A stretch of 57,240 bases of DNA. Source: Peribacillus frigoritolerans (GTDB lineage: Bacteria; Bacillota; Bacilli; Bacillales; DSM-1321). Below are positions 40,179 to 52,446 of this stretch, in pieces. The translations under genes and the position numbers were made by a program. Location: NCBI RefSeq assembly GCF_030676415.1, contig NZ_JAUUTW010000033.1, positions 1-57,240 on the forward strand. The letters are read 5' to 3'. The notes below the pieces were generated by a model that was not told where the DNA came from, searched no databases, and saw nothing but the letters and a program-made list of their open reading frames with translations. How positions within the stretch are numbered: position 1 is the stretch's first letter; every line of letters begins with the position of its first letter.

Positions 40179-40355
40179 TTACTCTTTGTTCACCAATTGA
40201 CGTTGTGCTTTTTCGATGGCAAGTTTTACCATGTTTCCTGCGTCCCTGGCCCGGATTCCTCCCCAGCCTTCTTTCTGGACAACATCGTAAAATCCAAGTT
40301 CTTTAGCCAATTCCTCTTTAAGATCATTTGACATAATCCCTTTTTTCCTGCTCAA
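40179..40355 (-). CDS. sspF: Small acid-soluble spore protein F
   Basis: 58-residue alpha/beta-type SASP relative that coats DNA in the spore. The family block [21 protein letters not shown] and [13 protein letters not shown] is present, including the GPR-protease region. TTG 40355 ([11 protein letters not shown]) lies nine bases after AAAGGGG; an in-frame TTG three codons upstream touches that site. Expected sigma-G control; I found only a weak candidate promoter (GTATA-17-CAATAAA, around 40430-40460). Confidence 0.95.
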   Translation of the reverse strand: MSRKKGIMSNDLKEELAKELGFYDVVQKEGWGGIRARDAGNMVKLAIEKAQRQLVNKE

Positions 40356-40471
40356 GCGAAGCAACCCCTTTCACATGCCGTCACATGCATAGTGTTTGCA
40401 TCATACGCTATTTCATTACATCCTTTTTAAGCCTTTATTGGAGCTCACAGGATATTCTATACAAAACAAAA

Positions 40472-40497
40472 AGCAGCAAACAAAGTTGTTCGCTGCC
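40472..40497 (-). terminator. veg terminator
   Basis: Minus-strand stem GCAGC-AACAA with TTGTT/GCTGC pairing (40472-40497), then TTTTTGTTTTG. It directly follows the veg stop. Confidence 0.75.
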
Positions 40498-40506
40498 TCG
40501 TCTAAG

Positions 40507-40758
40507 TTACATCTCTTGTTGTTTGTTTAAAAATGTTAGTTCTACGGTTTCCGTTAAAACATCCGCATAGCTGTAAGATACTCTTTCAAACGCATTTTCA
40601 TCTTGGTCGAGCTCAATTACAAAAACAGCCGGATAAGTTTCCGCCAAAGTTCCAAATCGTTCTACAGTCTTTCTTCTTCCACCGTTTGCTTTTAAGAGCA
40701 ATCTTTTACCTAGGTTTGAATCAAGTGCAGTTTTAATATCAGCTAGAGTTTTTGGCAT
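40507..40758 (-). CDS. veg: Veg protein, biofilm-related small protein
   Basis: 83 residues, highly conserved in Bacillus ([20 protein letters not shown], then [12 protein letters not shown]). A compact beta-rich fold with basic surface. In B. subtilis Veg stimulates biofilm genes by antagonising SinR. GAGGTGG precedes ATG 40758, and a very strong promoter is upstream; veg is a reference for high constitutive expression. Confidence 0.95.
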   Translation of the reverse strand: MPKTLADIKTALDSNLGKRLLLKANGGRRKTVERFGTLAETYPAVFVIELDQDENAFERVSYSYADVLTETVELTFLNKQQEM

Positions 40759-40781
40759 TTTCGGTCCACCTCACTAAGTTA

Positions 40782-40851
40782 AGTATATCACAATTTACAA
40801 ATATACGCAAACAAAATAATAAATTATATCAGCACTTAAAAATGTAGTCAA
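40782..40851 (-). promoter_or_regulatory. Tandem promoters of veg
   Basis: Minus strand: main promoter TTGACT (40846-40851), 17 bp, TATAAT (40823-40828), with an A/T-rich upstream element. A second, nearer one is TTTGCG (40806-40811), 18 bp, TATACT (40782-40787). The B. subtilis veg promoter is among the strongest known. Confidence 0.85.
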
Positions 40852-40986
40852 TATATTTTTATCTGAAATTCGGCAAAATCGCGAACAATTTTATTATATC
40901 CTGGGAAATGAAAAATTATGTAAACGAACTATACCATTATTTATTAAGCCGAATTTTCGTAATTAAATCATTACCTAGTGACATTA

Positions 40987-41014
40987 CTCCCCAAAAAACC
41001 AGTTTTTTGGGGAG
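40987..41014. repeat. Perfect 12-bp inverted repeat between yabG and veg
   Basis: CTCCCCAAAAAA, 4-base loop ccag, TTTTTTGGGGAG. It looks like a second terminator hairpin behind the yabG terminator; no T-run follows beyond the stem itself in either direction. Confidence 0.8.
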
Positions 41015-41043
41015 GATATCCGAATTCTTCCCCACCAAAAGCA

Positions 41044-41068
41044 AGCTGCATTCTTTCAAAATGCAGCT
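41044..41068 (-). terminator. yabG terminator
   Basis: Perfect 9-bp stem AGCTGCATT / AATGCAGCT with a 7-base loop, three bases after the yabG stop, followed by TTGCTTTTGG. Modest T-run. Confidence 0.7.
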
Positions 41069-41071
41069 CGT

Positions 41072-41950
41072 TCATTCTTCCTGAAATGGCTTGAAAGGCA
41101 ACCCGGTCCGTAACACCCCTTTTGTCTCAATTCCCCCCAACCCCTTCTCTCCCGTTAATGTATTCCGAAGGACATCCCATACATGAATATGTTCGGAAAA
41201 AGGCGTAAAGCTTATCTTTCCGACGATGTATACCGGATCAAGAGCATGTATATTAACACGGGAAGGAGAACTTGCAAAATTTGCCCCCGCTTGGATCAGC
41301 GATTCAAAATGCGACTGACAAGCCCCGGCAAATATAATCAGTTGGTCTAAATGAGAAACCCTCCTTCGCGCTTCCCTAACTGTCTGTACAAAATCCTTTG
41401 AGTGACGGTAGGCATTAATATCGGACATCGATCCTTTTGATTTTGAATAGGCATCATGACCGGTGACAACTAGAATGTCCGGCCGATAATGGTCCAACAA
41501 CCCCCCGATTCTTTGGGGCATTTCCTTTTCATTGCAATAGATGCCATTGACCGGAATACCGAATTTCTGATATAGATCCATGCATTTCCTTAAGTAAGAT
41601 GCATCCCCATCCACATGGAGGACCCTGCCTGGTATCTGAAAATATTCACCGCTATACCGATAGCCATTACTGGATTGATAGCCATTTTTTTGTTGTTGCA
41701 GCTCTAGATCTTGTGTTAATAAGCGGTAAGATTGTTCTTGAAGTACCTCATTCGACCTTTGTCGATCATTTCTTTCATTATCATTAATAATCATTAAATC
41801 TTGAAAAGGTGCATCTGCAATCAGTCGGATATCTTCCCCATAAAGAATAGCTTCACGCCTTCCGTCAATATCACGGATATCGATTACCCGGAACAACACG
41901 TCACATTTATAAGAAACCCGACCAACAATATCGTTTATTTGAATATTCAT
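41072..41950 (-). CDS. yabG: Sporulation-specific protease YabG
   Basis: 292 residues. Mother-cell protease that processes spore coat proteins before transglutaminase cross-linking. N-terminal small beta domain (DIVGRVSYKCDVLFRVIDI) and the catalytic part with His165 in VVTGHDAY and Cys211 in FAGACQSHF, the pair proposed as the cysteine-protease dyad. Expected sigma-K control; no promoter recognised. GGGGTGGGG before ATG 41950. Confidence 0.93.
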   Translation of the reverse strand: MNIQINDIVGRVSYKCDVLFRVIDIRDIDGRREAILYGEDIRLIADAPFQDLMIINDNERNDRQRSNEVLQEQSYRLLTQDLELQQQKNGYQSSNGYRYSGEYFQIPGRVLHVDGDASYLRKCMDLYQKFGIPVNGIYCNEKEMPQRIGGLLDHYRPDILVVTGHDAYSKSKGSMSDINAYRHSKDFVQTVREARRRVSHLDQLIIFAGACQSHFESLIQAGANFASSPSRVNIHALDPVYIVGKISFTPFSEHIHVWDVLRNTLTGEKGLGGIETKGVLRTGLPFKPFQEE

Positions 41951-42092
41951 GGCCCCACCCCATGAGAAGACTTATTTTCAGCCCGCCCTAGTTTATTTTC
42001 ATTCTTAAGTTATGCGAACCATTCTTGATTGGTGAAAGATAGAGATTGCTTACATTTTCGGGTACATCCCCTCATGATGGGCCACTTTTAAA

Positions 42093-42133
42093 ATAAAAAA
42101 AGCCGGAAGCTGGGAGTGACCCCATTCCGACTT
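42093..42133 (-). terminator. rsmA terminator
   Basis: Minus-strand stem AAGTCGGAA / TTCCGGCTT (42125-42133 with 42099-42107, one G-U) enclosing TGGG/CCCA, followed by TTTTTTTATT. Shortly after the rsmA stop. Confidence 0.85.
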
Positions 42134-42150
42134 GAATCTTCACATTTTCT

Positions 42151-43585
<1,435 letters not shown>

Positions 43586-43794
43586 GGTTTCCTCCATACA
43601 GAAAAGCGCAAGCGCTTTGATTAGCTCTTGGATAAACGTAACAGGTCCCCCGTAAAATTTTCTGGATAGAGAATCCAGTCAAGATCATTTATGAAAGTTT
43701 ACACGCATATATTGAAATCTTATGGAATAGTGAAACGTCTATCTTATTAAAACAGTTTTACATAGGGTTTTTCAACAAATGGAAAATAAAACGC

Positions 43795-43822
43795 AAAAAA
43801 CAGGAGACGAATTCATCTCCTG
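43795..43822 (-). terminator. yabE terminator
   Basis: Minus-strand stem CAGGAGA / TCTCCTG with an 8-base loop (43801-43822), followed by TTTTTTGCG. 15 bases after the yabE stop. Confidence 0.85.
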
Positions 43823-43836
43823 CGAGAGAAACCTTA

Positions 43837-45030
43837 TTAGTCCAATACGCGAACCTTTACCCTCTTTACACCCCAGCGATAGGCATCATTTTTTGAGGAA
43901 AAGAAGACGTCAATCCTATTTCCCTTTATTGCTCCGCCTTTGTCAGCAGCTACAGCATAGCCGTATCCCTCTACATATACTTTCGACCCCATAGGAATTA
44001 CGCTTGGATCGACAGCAATGATTTTCGCACCCGGATTACTCTTTAGATCTACGCCTGTGGACGTGACACCGGAACAGCCCTTACAACTGGCAGTATAAGC
44101 AGTTGATGATACGTATATTTCTTTTCCACTTGAAGAACTAACGTTAGTTACTCCGCGTGATGCCTGGGCAACCGTCGTTCGAGTTCCGACCGTTATAACT
44201 TTATCCTGCTTTTCATTAACTACTTTTTCTGAAAGTAATTCTCTTTTGACCTCTTTGCCATTTTCTTTAATAACTGCATATTTCTTAGAAACGAGTCCGT
44301 CTTTTCCTTCTTTGACAATTTTCTCTTTCCCTTTTGATAAAGAGTCATCTTTTTTAGTTATGACAGCAAAGTCAACTGGTTCTTCCACTACATCGGTGAC
44401 TTTTTCAATTCGAACTACGTTTACCGTATTCTCAGCTTCAACTTTTTCGGTTAATTCTGGCTCAACTCGATCCAAATCATTGAGTTTTACCCCTTGTTGC
44501 TTTAAAAAGTCAGCGACAGTAGTCGAAGTTGACCAAACCTGCTTTTCGTCTCCACCTACCACTAATTTCAGTGAAAAGGCTTTGTCTATGGCAACTTCCA
44601 TATTCGCTTTCAGCTTCGTATTTTTTGAAGGGGTGATCTTATCCTGTTCCTTCACACTAAGATCTTGGTCTTTTAAAAGTTCGTTTACCGTATCGGCGGT
44701 GGACCAAACTTCCTTCCTCTTACCATCCTGTACCATGACGATTTTTTGTGCAGGCTTCCAAACCACCTCTAAATCATCGTCCACCTTTGCATTTCTTGAT
44801 GGGTGGACATAGTCTGCGGCTTGAACGGTAATCTCTAAATCTTCCAACATATCATTTACAGTAGCCGCGTGTGTACGCACTACCTCTTTTTTTCCGTCTA
44901 GCATGATTGTTACTGTATCCTTTGTTCCTTGATATATTAGTATTCCCAATGCTGCAGAAACAAGAATAGCACTGCAAATGGCAATTGCCATTCTCTTCTT
45001 CCCAAAAGGTTTGGGAATAAGGTTTTTCAT
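43837..45030 (-). CDS. yabE: Cell-wall-binding YabE, G5 and 3D-domain protein (Rpf-like)
   Basis: 397 residues: N-terminal membrane helix (about 15-34) without a clear lipobox, then three copies of DUF348 (each with VHPSRN- or ITPSKN-like ends; about 40-190), a G5 domain (about 205-285) and a C-terminal 3D domain with three conserved Asp (YVEGYGYAVAADKGGAIKGN). Similar proteins are resuscitation-promoting-factor-like muralytic enzymes; in B. subtilis yabE is SigX/SigM-controlled by an antisense RNA. I saw no confident antisense promoter. Exported and wall-associated (inference). Confidence 0.93.
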   Translation of the reverse strand: MKNLIPKPFGKKRMAIAICSAILVSAALGILIYQGTKDTVTIMLDGKKEVVRTHAATVNDMLEDLEITVQAADYVHPSRNAKVDDDLEVVWKPAQKIVMVQDGKRKEVWSTADTVNELLKDQDLSVKEQDKITPSKNTKLKANMEVAIDKAFSLKLVVGGDEKQVWSTSTTVADFLKQQGVKLNDLDRVEPELTEKVEAENTVNVVRIEKVTDVVEEPVDFAVITKKDDSLSKGKEKIVKEGKDGLVSKKYAVIKENGKEVKRELLSEKVVNEKQDKVITVGTRTTVAQASRGVTNVSSSSGKEIYVSSTAYTASCKGCSGVTSTGVDLKSNPGAKIIAVDPSVIPMGSKVYVEGYGYAVAADKGGAIKGNRIDVFFSSKNDAYRWGVKRVKVRVLD

Positions 45031-45269
45031 AGTTTTTAATAGAATGAAAAACTCCTCCTTCCTCCCGGTGATTATATAGACTTAGTTATCAAGCTGTCAA
45101 CCCATTCACTTCTCATTCAGGAAATTACTACCTATTATGCATATTCCATATGGAAAAGGAAAGGGCGACTTCTCGACATAATAAGCCTATAGTTGCAGTG
45201 AGATTTGCAGAAACCTTAAAAAATTCGATTTTGGCTGGCGAACCCCGGGAGATATTGTAAAAAAAAATG

Positions 45270-46037
45270 TCAGTTAATGCCGAATAATTTCTTGGCATTT
45301 TCCGTTGTTGCCTGGGAAACTTCCTCTATTGTGAGTTGTTTTATTTCTGCAATTTGTTCAGCAACAAGCTTCACATACGAAGGTTCATTACGCTTCCCTC
45401 TATAAGGATGGGGAGCCAAGTATGGACAATCGGTCTCTATCAGTAAACGGTCTAAAGGTACGGCTGCTGCCACTTCCTTTGGTTTTTTTGCATTCTTGAA
45501 GGTCACAGGGCCACCCAATGAAATATAAAAATTCATATTGATGCATTCCAAAGCCGTTTCTGCACTTCCGCTAAAGCAATGCATGATGCCTCCAACCCTT
45601 GATGCCTCTTCTTCCTTTAGTATGTTCACGATATCCGCGGTCGCTTCCCGATTATGGATGATAATGGGCAGCCCCACCTTTTTCGCCAATCGGATTTGCT
45701 TCCTGAACACCTCCATTTGAACATCTTTCGGTGATTTATCCCAATGATAATCCAGGCCCATCTCACCAATGGCCACAACCTTTGGATGGTTGGATAATTC
45801 CTCGATCCATTGTAAGTCCTCTTCTGTCATATCTATAGCATCGACAGGATGCCAGCCGACTGCGGCATACATGAAATCATAAGCTTCTATCAATTCCATT
45901 GCCCTTTTAATAGTAGGCCGGTCAAAACCAACAACTACCATATTATTGACTCCTGCTTCCTTAGCTCTTTCTATTACGTCTTCGAGATCCTCGTTGAATT
46001 GTTCCGCATTAACATGTACATGTGTATCAAATAACAT
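45270..46037 (-). CDS. yabD: TatD-family metal-dependent hydrolase
   Basis: 255 residues of the TatD DNase family, TIM barrel. Metal ligands: DTHVHVN (His6, His8), GEMGLDYHW, IIHNREA, HCFSGS and ETDCPYLAPHP. Such enzymes are 3'-5' DNases with proofreading-like roles. Position between metS and yabE is conserved. 210 bases after metS with the metS terminator between, so it has its own promoter. Confidence 0.95.
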   Translation of the reverse strand: MLFDTHVHVNAEQFNEDLEDVIERAKEAGVNNMVVVGFDRPTIKRAMELIEAYDFMYAAVGWHPVDAIDMTEEDLQWIEELSNHPKVVAIGEMGLDYHWDKSPKDVQMEVFRKQIRLAKKVGLPIIIHNREATADIVNILKEEEASRVGGIMHCFSGSAETALECINMNFYISLGGPVTFKNAKKPKEVAAAVPLDRLLIETDCPYLAPHPYRGKRNEPSYVKLVAEQIAEIKQLTIEEVSQATTENAKKLFGIN

Positions 46038-46196
46038 TATTTTTCTTCCTTTCTAGCACTATTTTATAAAAAAATGAAAGTTTTATGTTTCACATTTAGG
46101 TAACAAACAGATTACAAAGGACCTTATATGCCCAACAAATAAATGCAGGACCAAAAAATAAACCTGTTATTCAATTACTTTTTCCAAAATCATAAA

Positions 46197-46237
46197 GAAA
46201 AAAACATAAAAATGTTTCATATGAAACACCTTTATGT
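46197..46237 (-). terminator. metS terminator
   Basis: Palindrome TGTTTCATATGAAACA (46213-46228) extended by outer ACATAAA / TTTATGT (46204-46210 with 46231-46237), followed by TTTTTTTC on the minus strand. Ten bases past the metS stop. Confidence 0.8.
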
Positions 46238-46247
46238 TTTCATCGGT

Positions 46248-48525
<2,278 letters not shown>

Positions 48526-48600
48526 TTGAAACTAAATGATATTTAATCATATAATAGTGAAGTATGTTTTTATATGCACACTTTGTCGAAATGTGGTGAA
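48526..48600 (+). promoter_or_regulatory. abrB upstream promoter (P1) with tandem 0A boxes
   Basis: Plus strand: TTGAAA (48526-48531), 18 bp, TATAAT (48550-48555). Downstream are TGTCGAA (48584-48590) and TGGTGAA (48594-48600), two 0A-type sites 10 bp apart (consensus TGNCGAA). Confidence 0.65.
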
Positions 48601-48727
48601 GTTAGTAGTTCTTTGTATCCTGCTATTTCGTTACTTTTAAAGACATAACCGATTTTTTCTCTTTAAAAGCCTTTTTATCACACGGAATGAGCCATGCTAT
48701 TTCTTACAAAAAAATGAAAATAAATCA

Positions 48728-48790
48728 TTGACGAATTTGGGAATGGCTGGTATTATAAATTTATAAAAAAATTTGTCGAATAATGGCGAA
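48728..48790 (+). promoter_or_regulatory. abrB proximal promoter (P2) with tandem 0A boxes
   Basis: Plus strand: TTGACG (48728-48733), 17 bp, TATTAT (48751-48756). TGTCGAA (48774-48780) and TGGCGAA (48784-48790), 10 bp apart, lie downstream of the start site. Same layout as the B. subtilis site through which Spo0A~P represses abrB. Confidence 0.88.
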
Positions 48791-48840
48791 AAAAATAGAA
48801 ATAGGGTACTAGATTGTAACTGAGAGGAGAATTTATAAAA

Positions 48841-49125
48841 ATGAAATCTACAGGTATTGTTCGTAAAGTTGATGAGTTAGGCCGGGTGGTTATTCCAATC
48901 GAACTTCGTCGTACATTGGGTATCGCTGAGAAAGACGCTCTTGAAATCTATGTTGATGATGAGCGCATCATCTTGAAAAAATACAAACCAAACATGACTT
49001 GCCAAGTTACAGGTGAAGTTTCCGATAACAACCTTACACTTGCTAATGGTAAATTGATTCTTAGCCGTGAAGGTGCAGAATTACTTATTCAAGAAATTCA
49101 ACAAAACTTCACTGCTTCTAAATAA
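48841..49125 (+). CDS. abrB: Transition-state regulator AbrB
   Basis: 94-residue global repressor of stationary-phase genes (competence, biofilm, degradative enzymes), also acting on spoVG in B. subtilis. N-terminal swapped-hairpin DNA-binding domain (MKSTGIVRKVDELGRVVIPI, 1-50) and C-terminal multimerisation domain. Only protein-coding gene on the plus strand, as in B. subtilis relative to its neighbours. GAGAGGAG site upstream. Confidence 0.98.
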   Translation: MKSTGIVRKVDELGRVVIPIELRRTLGIAEKDALEIYVDDERIILKKYKPNMTCQVTGEVSDNNLTLANGKLILSREGAELLIQEIQQNFTASK

Positions 49126-49132
49126 ATGATAT

Positions 49133-49163
49133 AAAAAAACTTCCGGTCTTCGGAAGTTTTTTT
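49133..49163. terminator. Bidirectional terminator between abrB and rsmI
   Basis: 8-bp stem AACTTCCG / CGGAAGTT with a 5-base loop, flanked by an A-run on one side and a T-run on the other, so it can terminate abrB (+) and rsmI (-), which converge here. Confidence 0.9.
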
Positions 49164-49173
49164 ATGTTTATTA

Positions 49174-50055
49174 TTATTGTATATCAATGTGATACGCTTG
49201 ATATACATCACGTTTTTGCATATTGCGATCTTTTGCGACCTGCTTGATTGCGTCCTTTGAAGTGAACTGCTTGGTTTCCATATAATGATTAACATGACCG
49301 ACGATGTCAAGGGCCATCCACCAAGCTTCTTCAGGTTCATCCTCCGACCATTGCCCACCTTCTATTATTAAACAGAACTCACCGCGGATTTCGGATTCCA
49401 TCGCCCACGTCAATGCTTCACTCACAGTCCCCCGAATGAACTCTTCAAATTTCTTGGTTAATTCGCGGCATAATACTATACGACGGTCACCTAAAATTTC
49501 ATGCATATGTTTCAACGTTTCTTTCAATCGATGTGGCGATTCATAAACGATCCAAGTTGATTCCATTTTTTTTAATTTTTCCAGTTCCTGCTTTTTTTCT
49601 TTTGCTCCCCGTTGTAGAAAGCCATAAAAGTAAAAAGGCTGCGGAATCAGTCCAGATGCGATCAATGCAGTTAATGCAGCATTGGCCCCCGGCAACGGGA
49701 TGACTTTAAAATGTTCGGCAATGGCATCTTTGACCAGTTCATATCCCGGGTCGGATATCGTCGGCAAGCCAGCATCACTTACCAATGCGATGACCTCTCC
49801 AGATCGAAGCCTCTCAAGCATTTGCTTCCCGCTATATTCCTTATTATGTTCATGGTAACTGACGATAGGTGTCGAAATTTCAAAGTAGTTGCATAATTTC
49901 TTCGTATTTCGCGTGTCCTCAGCAGCAATGACATCCGCTTCCTTTAAGATTCTTAAAGCCCGGAAACTCATATCCTCAAGGTTTCCTATCGGTGTAGGAA
50001 CCAGATATAGAGCTGGCTCCAATCCTTCTTTTTCAAAACTCTTTTGCTGCCACAT
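49174..50055 (-). CDS. rsmI: 16S rRNA 2'-O-ribose C1402 methyltransferase
   Basis: 293-residue tetrapyrrole-methylase-like SAM enzyme: LYLVPTPIGNLEDMS near 16-30, EDTRNTKKL, SDAGLPTISDPGYELV. Methylates C1402 in the decoding centre. ATG 50055 lies nine bases after AGGAGG, partly within the end of yazA. Same cluster order as B. subtilis (yabC). Confidence 0.95.
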   Translation of the reverse strand: MWQQKSFEKEGLEPALYLVPTPIGNLEDMSFRALRILKEADVIAAEDTRNTKKLCNYFEISTPIVSYHEHNKEYSGKQMLERLRSGEVIALVSDAGLPTISDPGYELVKDAIAEHFKVIPLPGANAALTALIASGLIPQPFYFYGFLQRGAKEKKQELEKLKKMESTWIVYESPHRLKETLKHMHEILGDRRIVLCRELTKKFEEFIRGTVSEALTWAMESEIRGEFCLIIEGGQWSEDEPEEAWWMALDIVGHVNHYMETKQFTSKDAIKQVAKDRNMQKRDVYQAYHIDIQ

Positions 50056-50056
50056 A

Positions 50057-50317
50057 TCATGTATCCTCCTTTGCCATCCACTTTTGCTTTTGTTTTCTTG
50101 TTAATTGCTTAAATTTATATTCAGCCTGCATGGCCAATGTCCGTGTTTCGAATAATTCATGATAAATCAGTTCAACCGGGGTCCGGCCTCGTGTATACTT
50201 TGCACCCCTGCCTTGATTATGAGCATCGATCCTACGGTGCAAATTATTTGTATACCCCGCATAATAGCTGCCGTCCCTGCATTTCAAAACATAAAAATAA
50301 TGCTTATTCCTCTCCAT
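50057..50317 (-). CDS. yazA: GIY-YIG endonuclease-like protein
   Basis: 86 residues: GIY-YIG fold, here in the variant Y-V...Y-A-G ([18 protein letters not shown]), then [21 protein letters not shown]0213 family; role unknown, possibly DNA repair. I start at ATG 50317 ([10 protein letters not shown]), six bases after AAGGA; the longer reading to 50371 lies inside trmN6. Overlaps trmN6 by 14 bases. Confidence 0.93.
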   Translation of the reverse strand: MERNKHYFYVLKCRDGSYYAGYTNNLHRRIDAHNQGRGAKYTRGRTPVELIYHELFETRTLAMQAEYKFKQLTRKQKQKWMAKEDT

Positions 50318-51047
50318 ATAAAATCCTTCTGATTTCCGGGTTATACTCATTTTGATCATTATATACAACAAGCGGAGGAAGAATCTTCAAATCAGGGTTG
50401 CCGTCCTTAATCCCTTCTATAAGAATCGTATTCGCTTCTTTTGAACTCTTCGGATAAACGAATTGCAATCGCTTCGGTTCAATTCTGTACATCCTCATGA
50501 AATGCAGGATATCCATCAGACGGCCCGGTCTATGAACGAATGCAGCTTTCCCACCTTGACGCAGCAACTGACTTGAAACACGAATGACGTCCTCAAGATT
50601 ACACATTATTTCATGTCGGGCAATTGCAAAGTGCTCATTTTTGTTAATTTCCTCGATAGATGGCGTCGGGAAATAGGGTGGATTGCAAGTAACGACGTCA
50701 TATTTGCTATACCCTATCTGTTTTGGAATTTCTTTTATATCCCCATGAATCATCTCGATTTGGGAGGATACGCCATTATAGTCCATGCTCCTCTGGGCCA
50801 TGTCATATAACCGCTCTTGAATTTCAACACCGGTAATTGTCCCTTTCGTTCTTGTACTCAGCAGCAAAGGTATGACCCCATTACCTGAGCAAAGATCTAC
50901 GATTTTCCCTTTTTGGATCGGTACATTTACGAATCTTGATAATAAAACGGCATCTAATGAAAAAGAGAACACCGATGGGCTCTGGATGATCCTTAAATTC
51001 TCAGCCAATAGATAATCCAGGCGCTCATCTCCTTTAAGTTCTACCAT
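50304..51047 (-). CDS. trmN6: tRNA1(Val) (adenine37-N6)-methyltransferase
   Basis: 247 residues: Rossmann SAM fold with [15 protein letters not shown] near 48-62 and catalytic NPPYF near 119-123. Modifies A37 of tRNA-Val (by homology; B. subtilis YabB). ATG 51047 ([13 protein letters not shown]) follows AGGAGGG; the frame open to 51206 crosses a terminator and is not coding. Begins trmN6-yazA-rsmI. Confidence 0.93.
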   Translation of the reverse strand: MVELKGDERLDYLLAENLRIIQSPSVFSFSLDAVLLSRFVNVPIQKGKIVDLCSGNGVIPLLLSTRTKGTITGVEIQERLYDMAQRSMDYNGVSSQIEMIHGDIKEIPKQIGYSKYDVVTCNPPYFPTPSIEEINKNEHFAIARHEIMCNLEDVIRVSSQLLRQGGKAAFVHRPGRLMDILHFMRMYRIEPKRLQFVYPKSSKEANTILIEGIKDGNPDLKILPPLVVYNDQNEYNPEIRRILYGEE

Positions 51048-51073
51048 TGCTGTTACCCTCCTAATCATGTATG

Positions 51074-51100
51074 GAAAAAGCATGTTTAGGGACCATGCTT
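51074..51100 (-). terminator. Terminator-like hairpin in the trmN6 leader
   Basis: Minus-strand stem AAGCATG / CATGCTT with a 9-base loop (51078-51100), followed by TTTTCC, just upstream of the trmN6 ribosome-binding site. Second hairpin after the yabA terminator. Confidence 0.5.
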
Positions 51101-51117
51101 CTACATTACTATCGTAC

Positions 51118-51153
51118 AAAAAGGGGTCTGACTCATAGTATGCGTCAGACCCC
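51118..51153 (-). terminator. yabA terminator
   Basis: Perfect 10-bp stem GGGGTCTGAC / GTCAGACCCC (51123-51132 and 51144-51153), 11-base loop, followed on the minus strand by TTTTTG. Strong intrinsic terminator between yabA and trmN6. Confidence 0.9.
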
Positions 51154-51225
51154 GAATCACTATATATTGTAAACGGTCTATCTATCACGTAAAAGAGATG
51201 GAACATCTTTTATATTATTCCATTA

Positions 51226-51600
51226 TCACTTCTTGTTTAAAAAAGATAAACAGAACAGGCAATCCCCTTCTTTTCGTAAACTGCCAAAATGCAGATTGCA
51301 AATATGAAAGCCTTCTTGATAGATACGGGCTAAATTATCATAGCCTTCCCCGATATCCATAACCTTGTCCGTACTTGCCGTACGGTTTTTCACTTTTTGT
51401 TTGACCTTTACTGCTGCGGGCGCACTTTTGACTTCCACAAGGCCCAACCGATGGCGCAAATGCTCGTTCTCCAGCTTGAGCGACTGATTTTCCTCAAGGA
51501 TTTCAGCTAAGTTCTGCTTCAATTCTCCAAGCTGCTTATATAATTGGCCTATCTGGGTTTCCATATTGGTCACCGACTCAAAAATATCTTTCTTATCCAC
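51226..51600 (-). CDS. yabA: Replication initiation control protein YabA
   Basis: 124 residues: an N-terminal coiled coil ([17 protein letters not shown] to [11 protein letters not shown]) and a C-terminal zinc module with Cys101, His104, Cys114 and Cys117. It bridges DnaA and the DnaN clamp and prevents over-initiation. GTG 51600 follows GGTGG. Neighbour of ricT as in B. subtilis. Confidence 0.95.
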   Translation of the reverse strand: MDKKDIFESVTNMETQIGQLYKQLGELKQNLAEILEENQSLKLENEHLRHRLGLVEVKSAPAAVKVKQKVKNRTASTDKVMDIGEGYDNLARIYQEGFHICNLHFGSLRKEGDCLFCLSFLNKK

Positions 51601-51614
51601 GCTCTCCCACCACC

Positions 51615-52445
51615 TTAATAATCTGTGGCTTGAATAGAAACGGCTCCCTCTTTTAGAATCTCATCTAGAGTATACTCTAATACTCTTTCTTGCTCGATTA
51701 GTTCAATCTGAAGTACGCGTTCTAGAATATTAAGCCCCACTACCTTGCCTTTGCCACCAGGCGTATTAATCATTTCACCTAAATCAGGAAGCATTTCCTT
51801 CGCACTTTCATACTCATCATTTTCATATTTCAGACAGCACATCAATCGACCGCATAAACCTGAGATTTTTGTAGGGTTTAATGATAAATTCTGATCCTTC
51901 GCCATTTTGATGGAAACCGGTTCAAAATCTCCAAGAAATGTGGAGCAACAAAGCATTCTGCCACAAGGTCCGATGCCACCAAGCATCTTTGCCTCATCCC
52001 TTACCCCAATTTGGCGCAGTTCTATGCGAGTTCTGAATATGGCAGCTAAATCTTTGACTAAATCACGGAAATCCACGCGACCATCCGCTGTAAAATAAAA
52101 CACGACTTTATTTCTGTCGAAAGTATATGACACATCAACCAGCTTCATATCAAGCTTATGCTCCACAACCTTTTGACAACATATAGAGTAAGCCTCTTCT
52201 GCAGCCGCCTTGTTCTCGTCTACAATCAGCTTATCTTTAGCATCAGCGACCCGAAGTACTTTTTTCAATGGCAGGACAACATCGTTTTCATCTACTTGTT
52301 TACGGGCTGTAACGACTTTACCGAATTCAACACCGCGGACAGTCTCCACTATTACAAAATCGTCCTTAGGAATAGCGAATTCACCCGGATCGAAGTAGTA
52401 TATTTTGCCCGCCTTTTTAAAACGGACACCTACAACATCATACAA
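51615..52445 (-). CDS. ricT: RicT (YaaT), PSP1-domain component of the RicAFT complex
   Basis: 276 residues. Cysteine-rich segment in CGRMLCCS and GLCGRLMCC (about 150-185) serves the iron-sulfur clusters of RicAFT, which aids RNase Y in mRNA processing and speeds Spo0A phosphorylation. N-terminal [17 protein letters not shown]. Start TTG 52445 follows AGGAGG by nine bases; the start codon is weak but matches the B. subtilis N-terminus. Preceded by holB after one base. Confidence 0.94.
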   Translation of the reverse strand: MYDVVGVRFKKAGKIYYFDPGEFAIPKDDFVIVETVRGVEFGKVVTARKQVDENDVVLPLKKVLRVADAKDKLIVDENKAAAEEAYSICCQKVVEHKLDMKLVDVSYTFDRNKVVFYFTADGRVDFRDLVKDLAAIFRTRIELRQIGVRDEAKMLGGIGPCGRMLCCSTFLGDFEPVSIKMAKDQNLSLNPTKISGLCGRLMCCLKYENDEYESAKEMLPDLGEMINTPGGKGKVVGLNILERVLQIELIEQERVLEYTLDEILKEGAVSIQATDY

Positions 52446-52446
52446 A

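Noticed and set aside
44246..44812. Plus-strand open frame of 188 codons opposite yabE
   Set aside because: Serine- and threonine-rich composition is what the reverse of lysine- and glutamate-rich DUF348 repeats gives; no start signal. Possible antisense RNA here cannot be told from sequence.
51123..51153. Mobile repeat made of GGGGTCTGAC arms
   Set aside because: Such arms recur in Bacillaceae genomes, but placement and T-run are those of a normal terminator; only one copy in this window.
51048..51206. N-terminal extension of trmN6
   Set aside because: Would cross the yabA terminator and has no homology; ATG 51047 has a clear AGGAGGG site.
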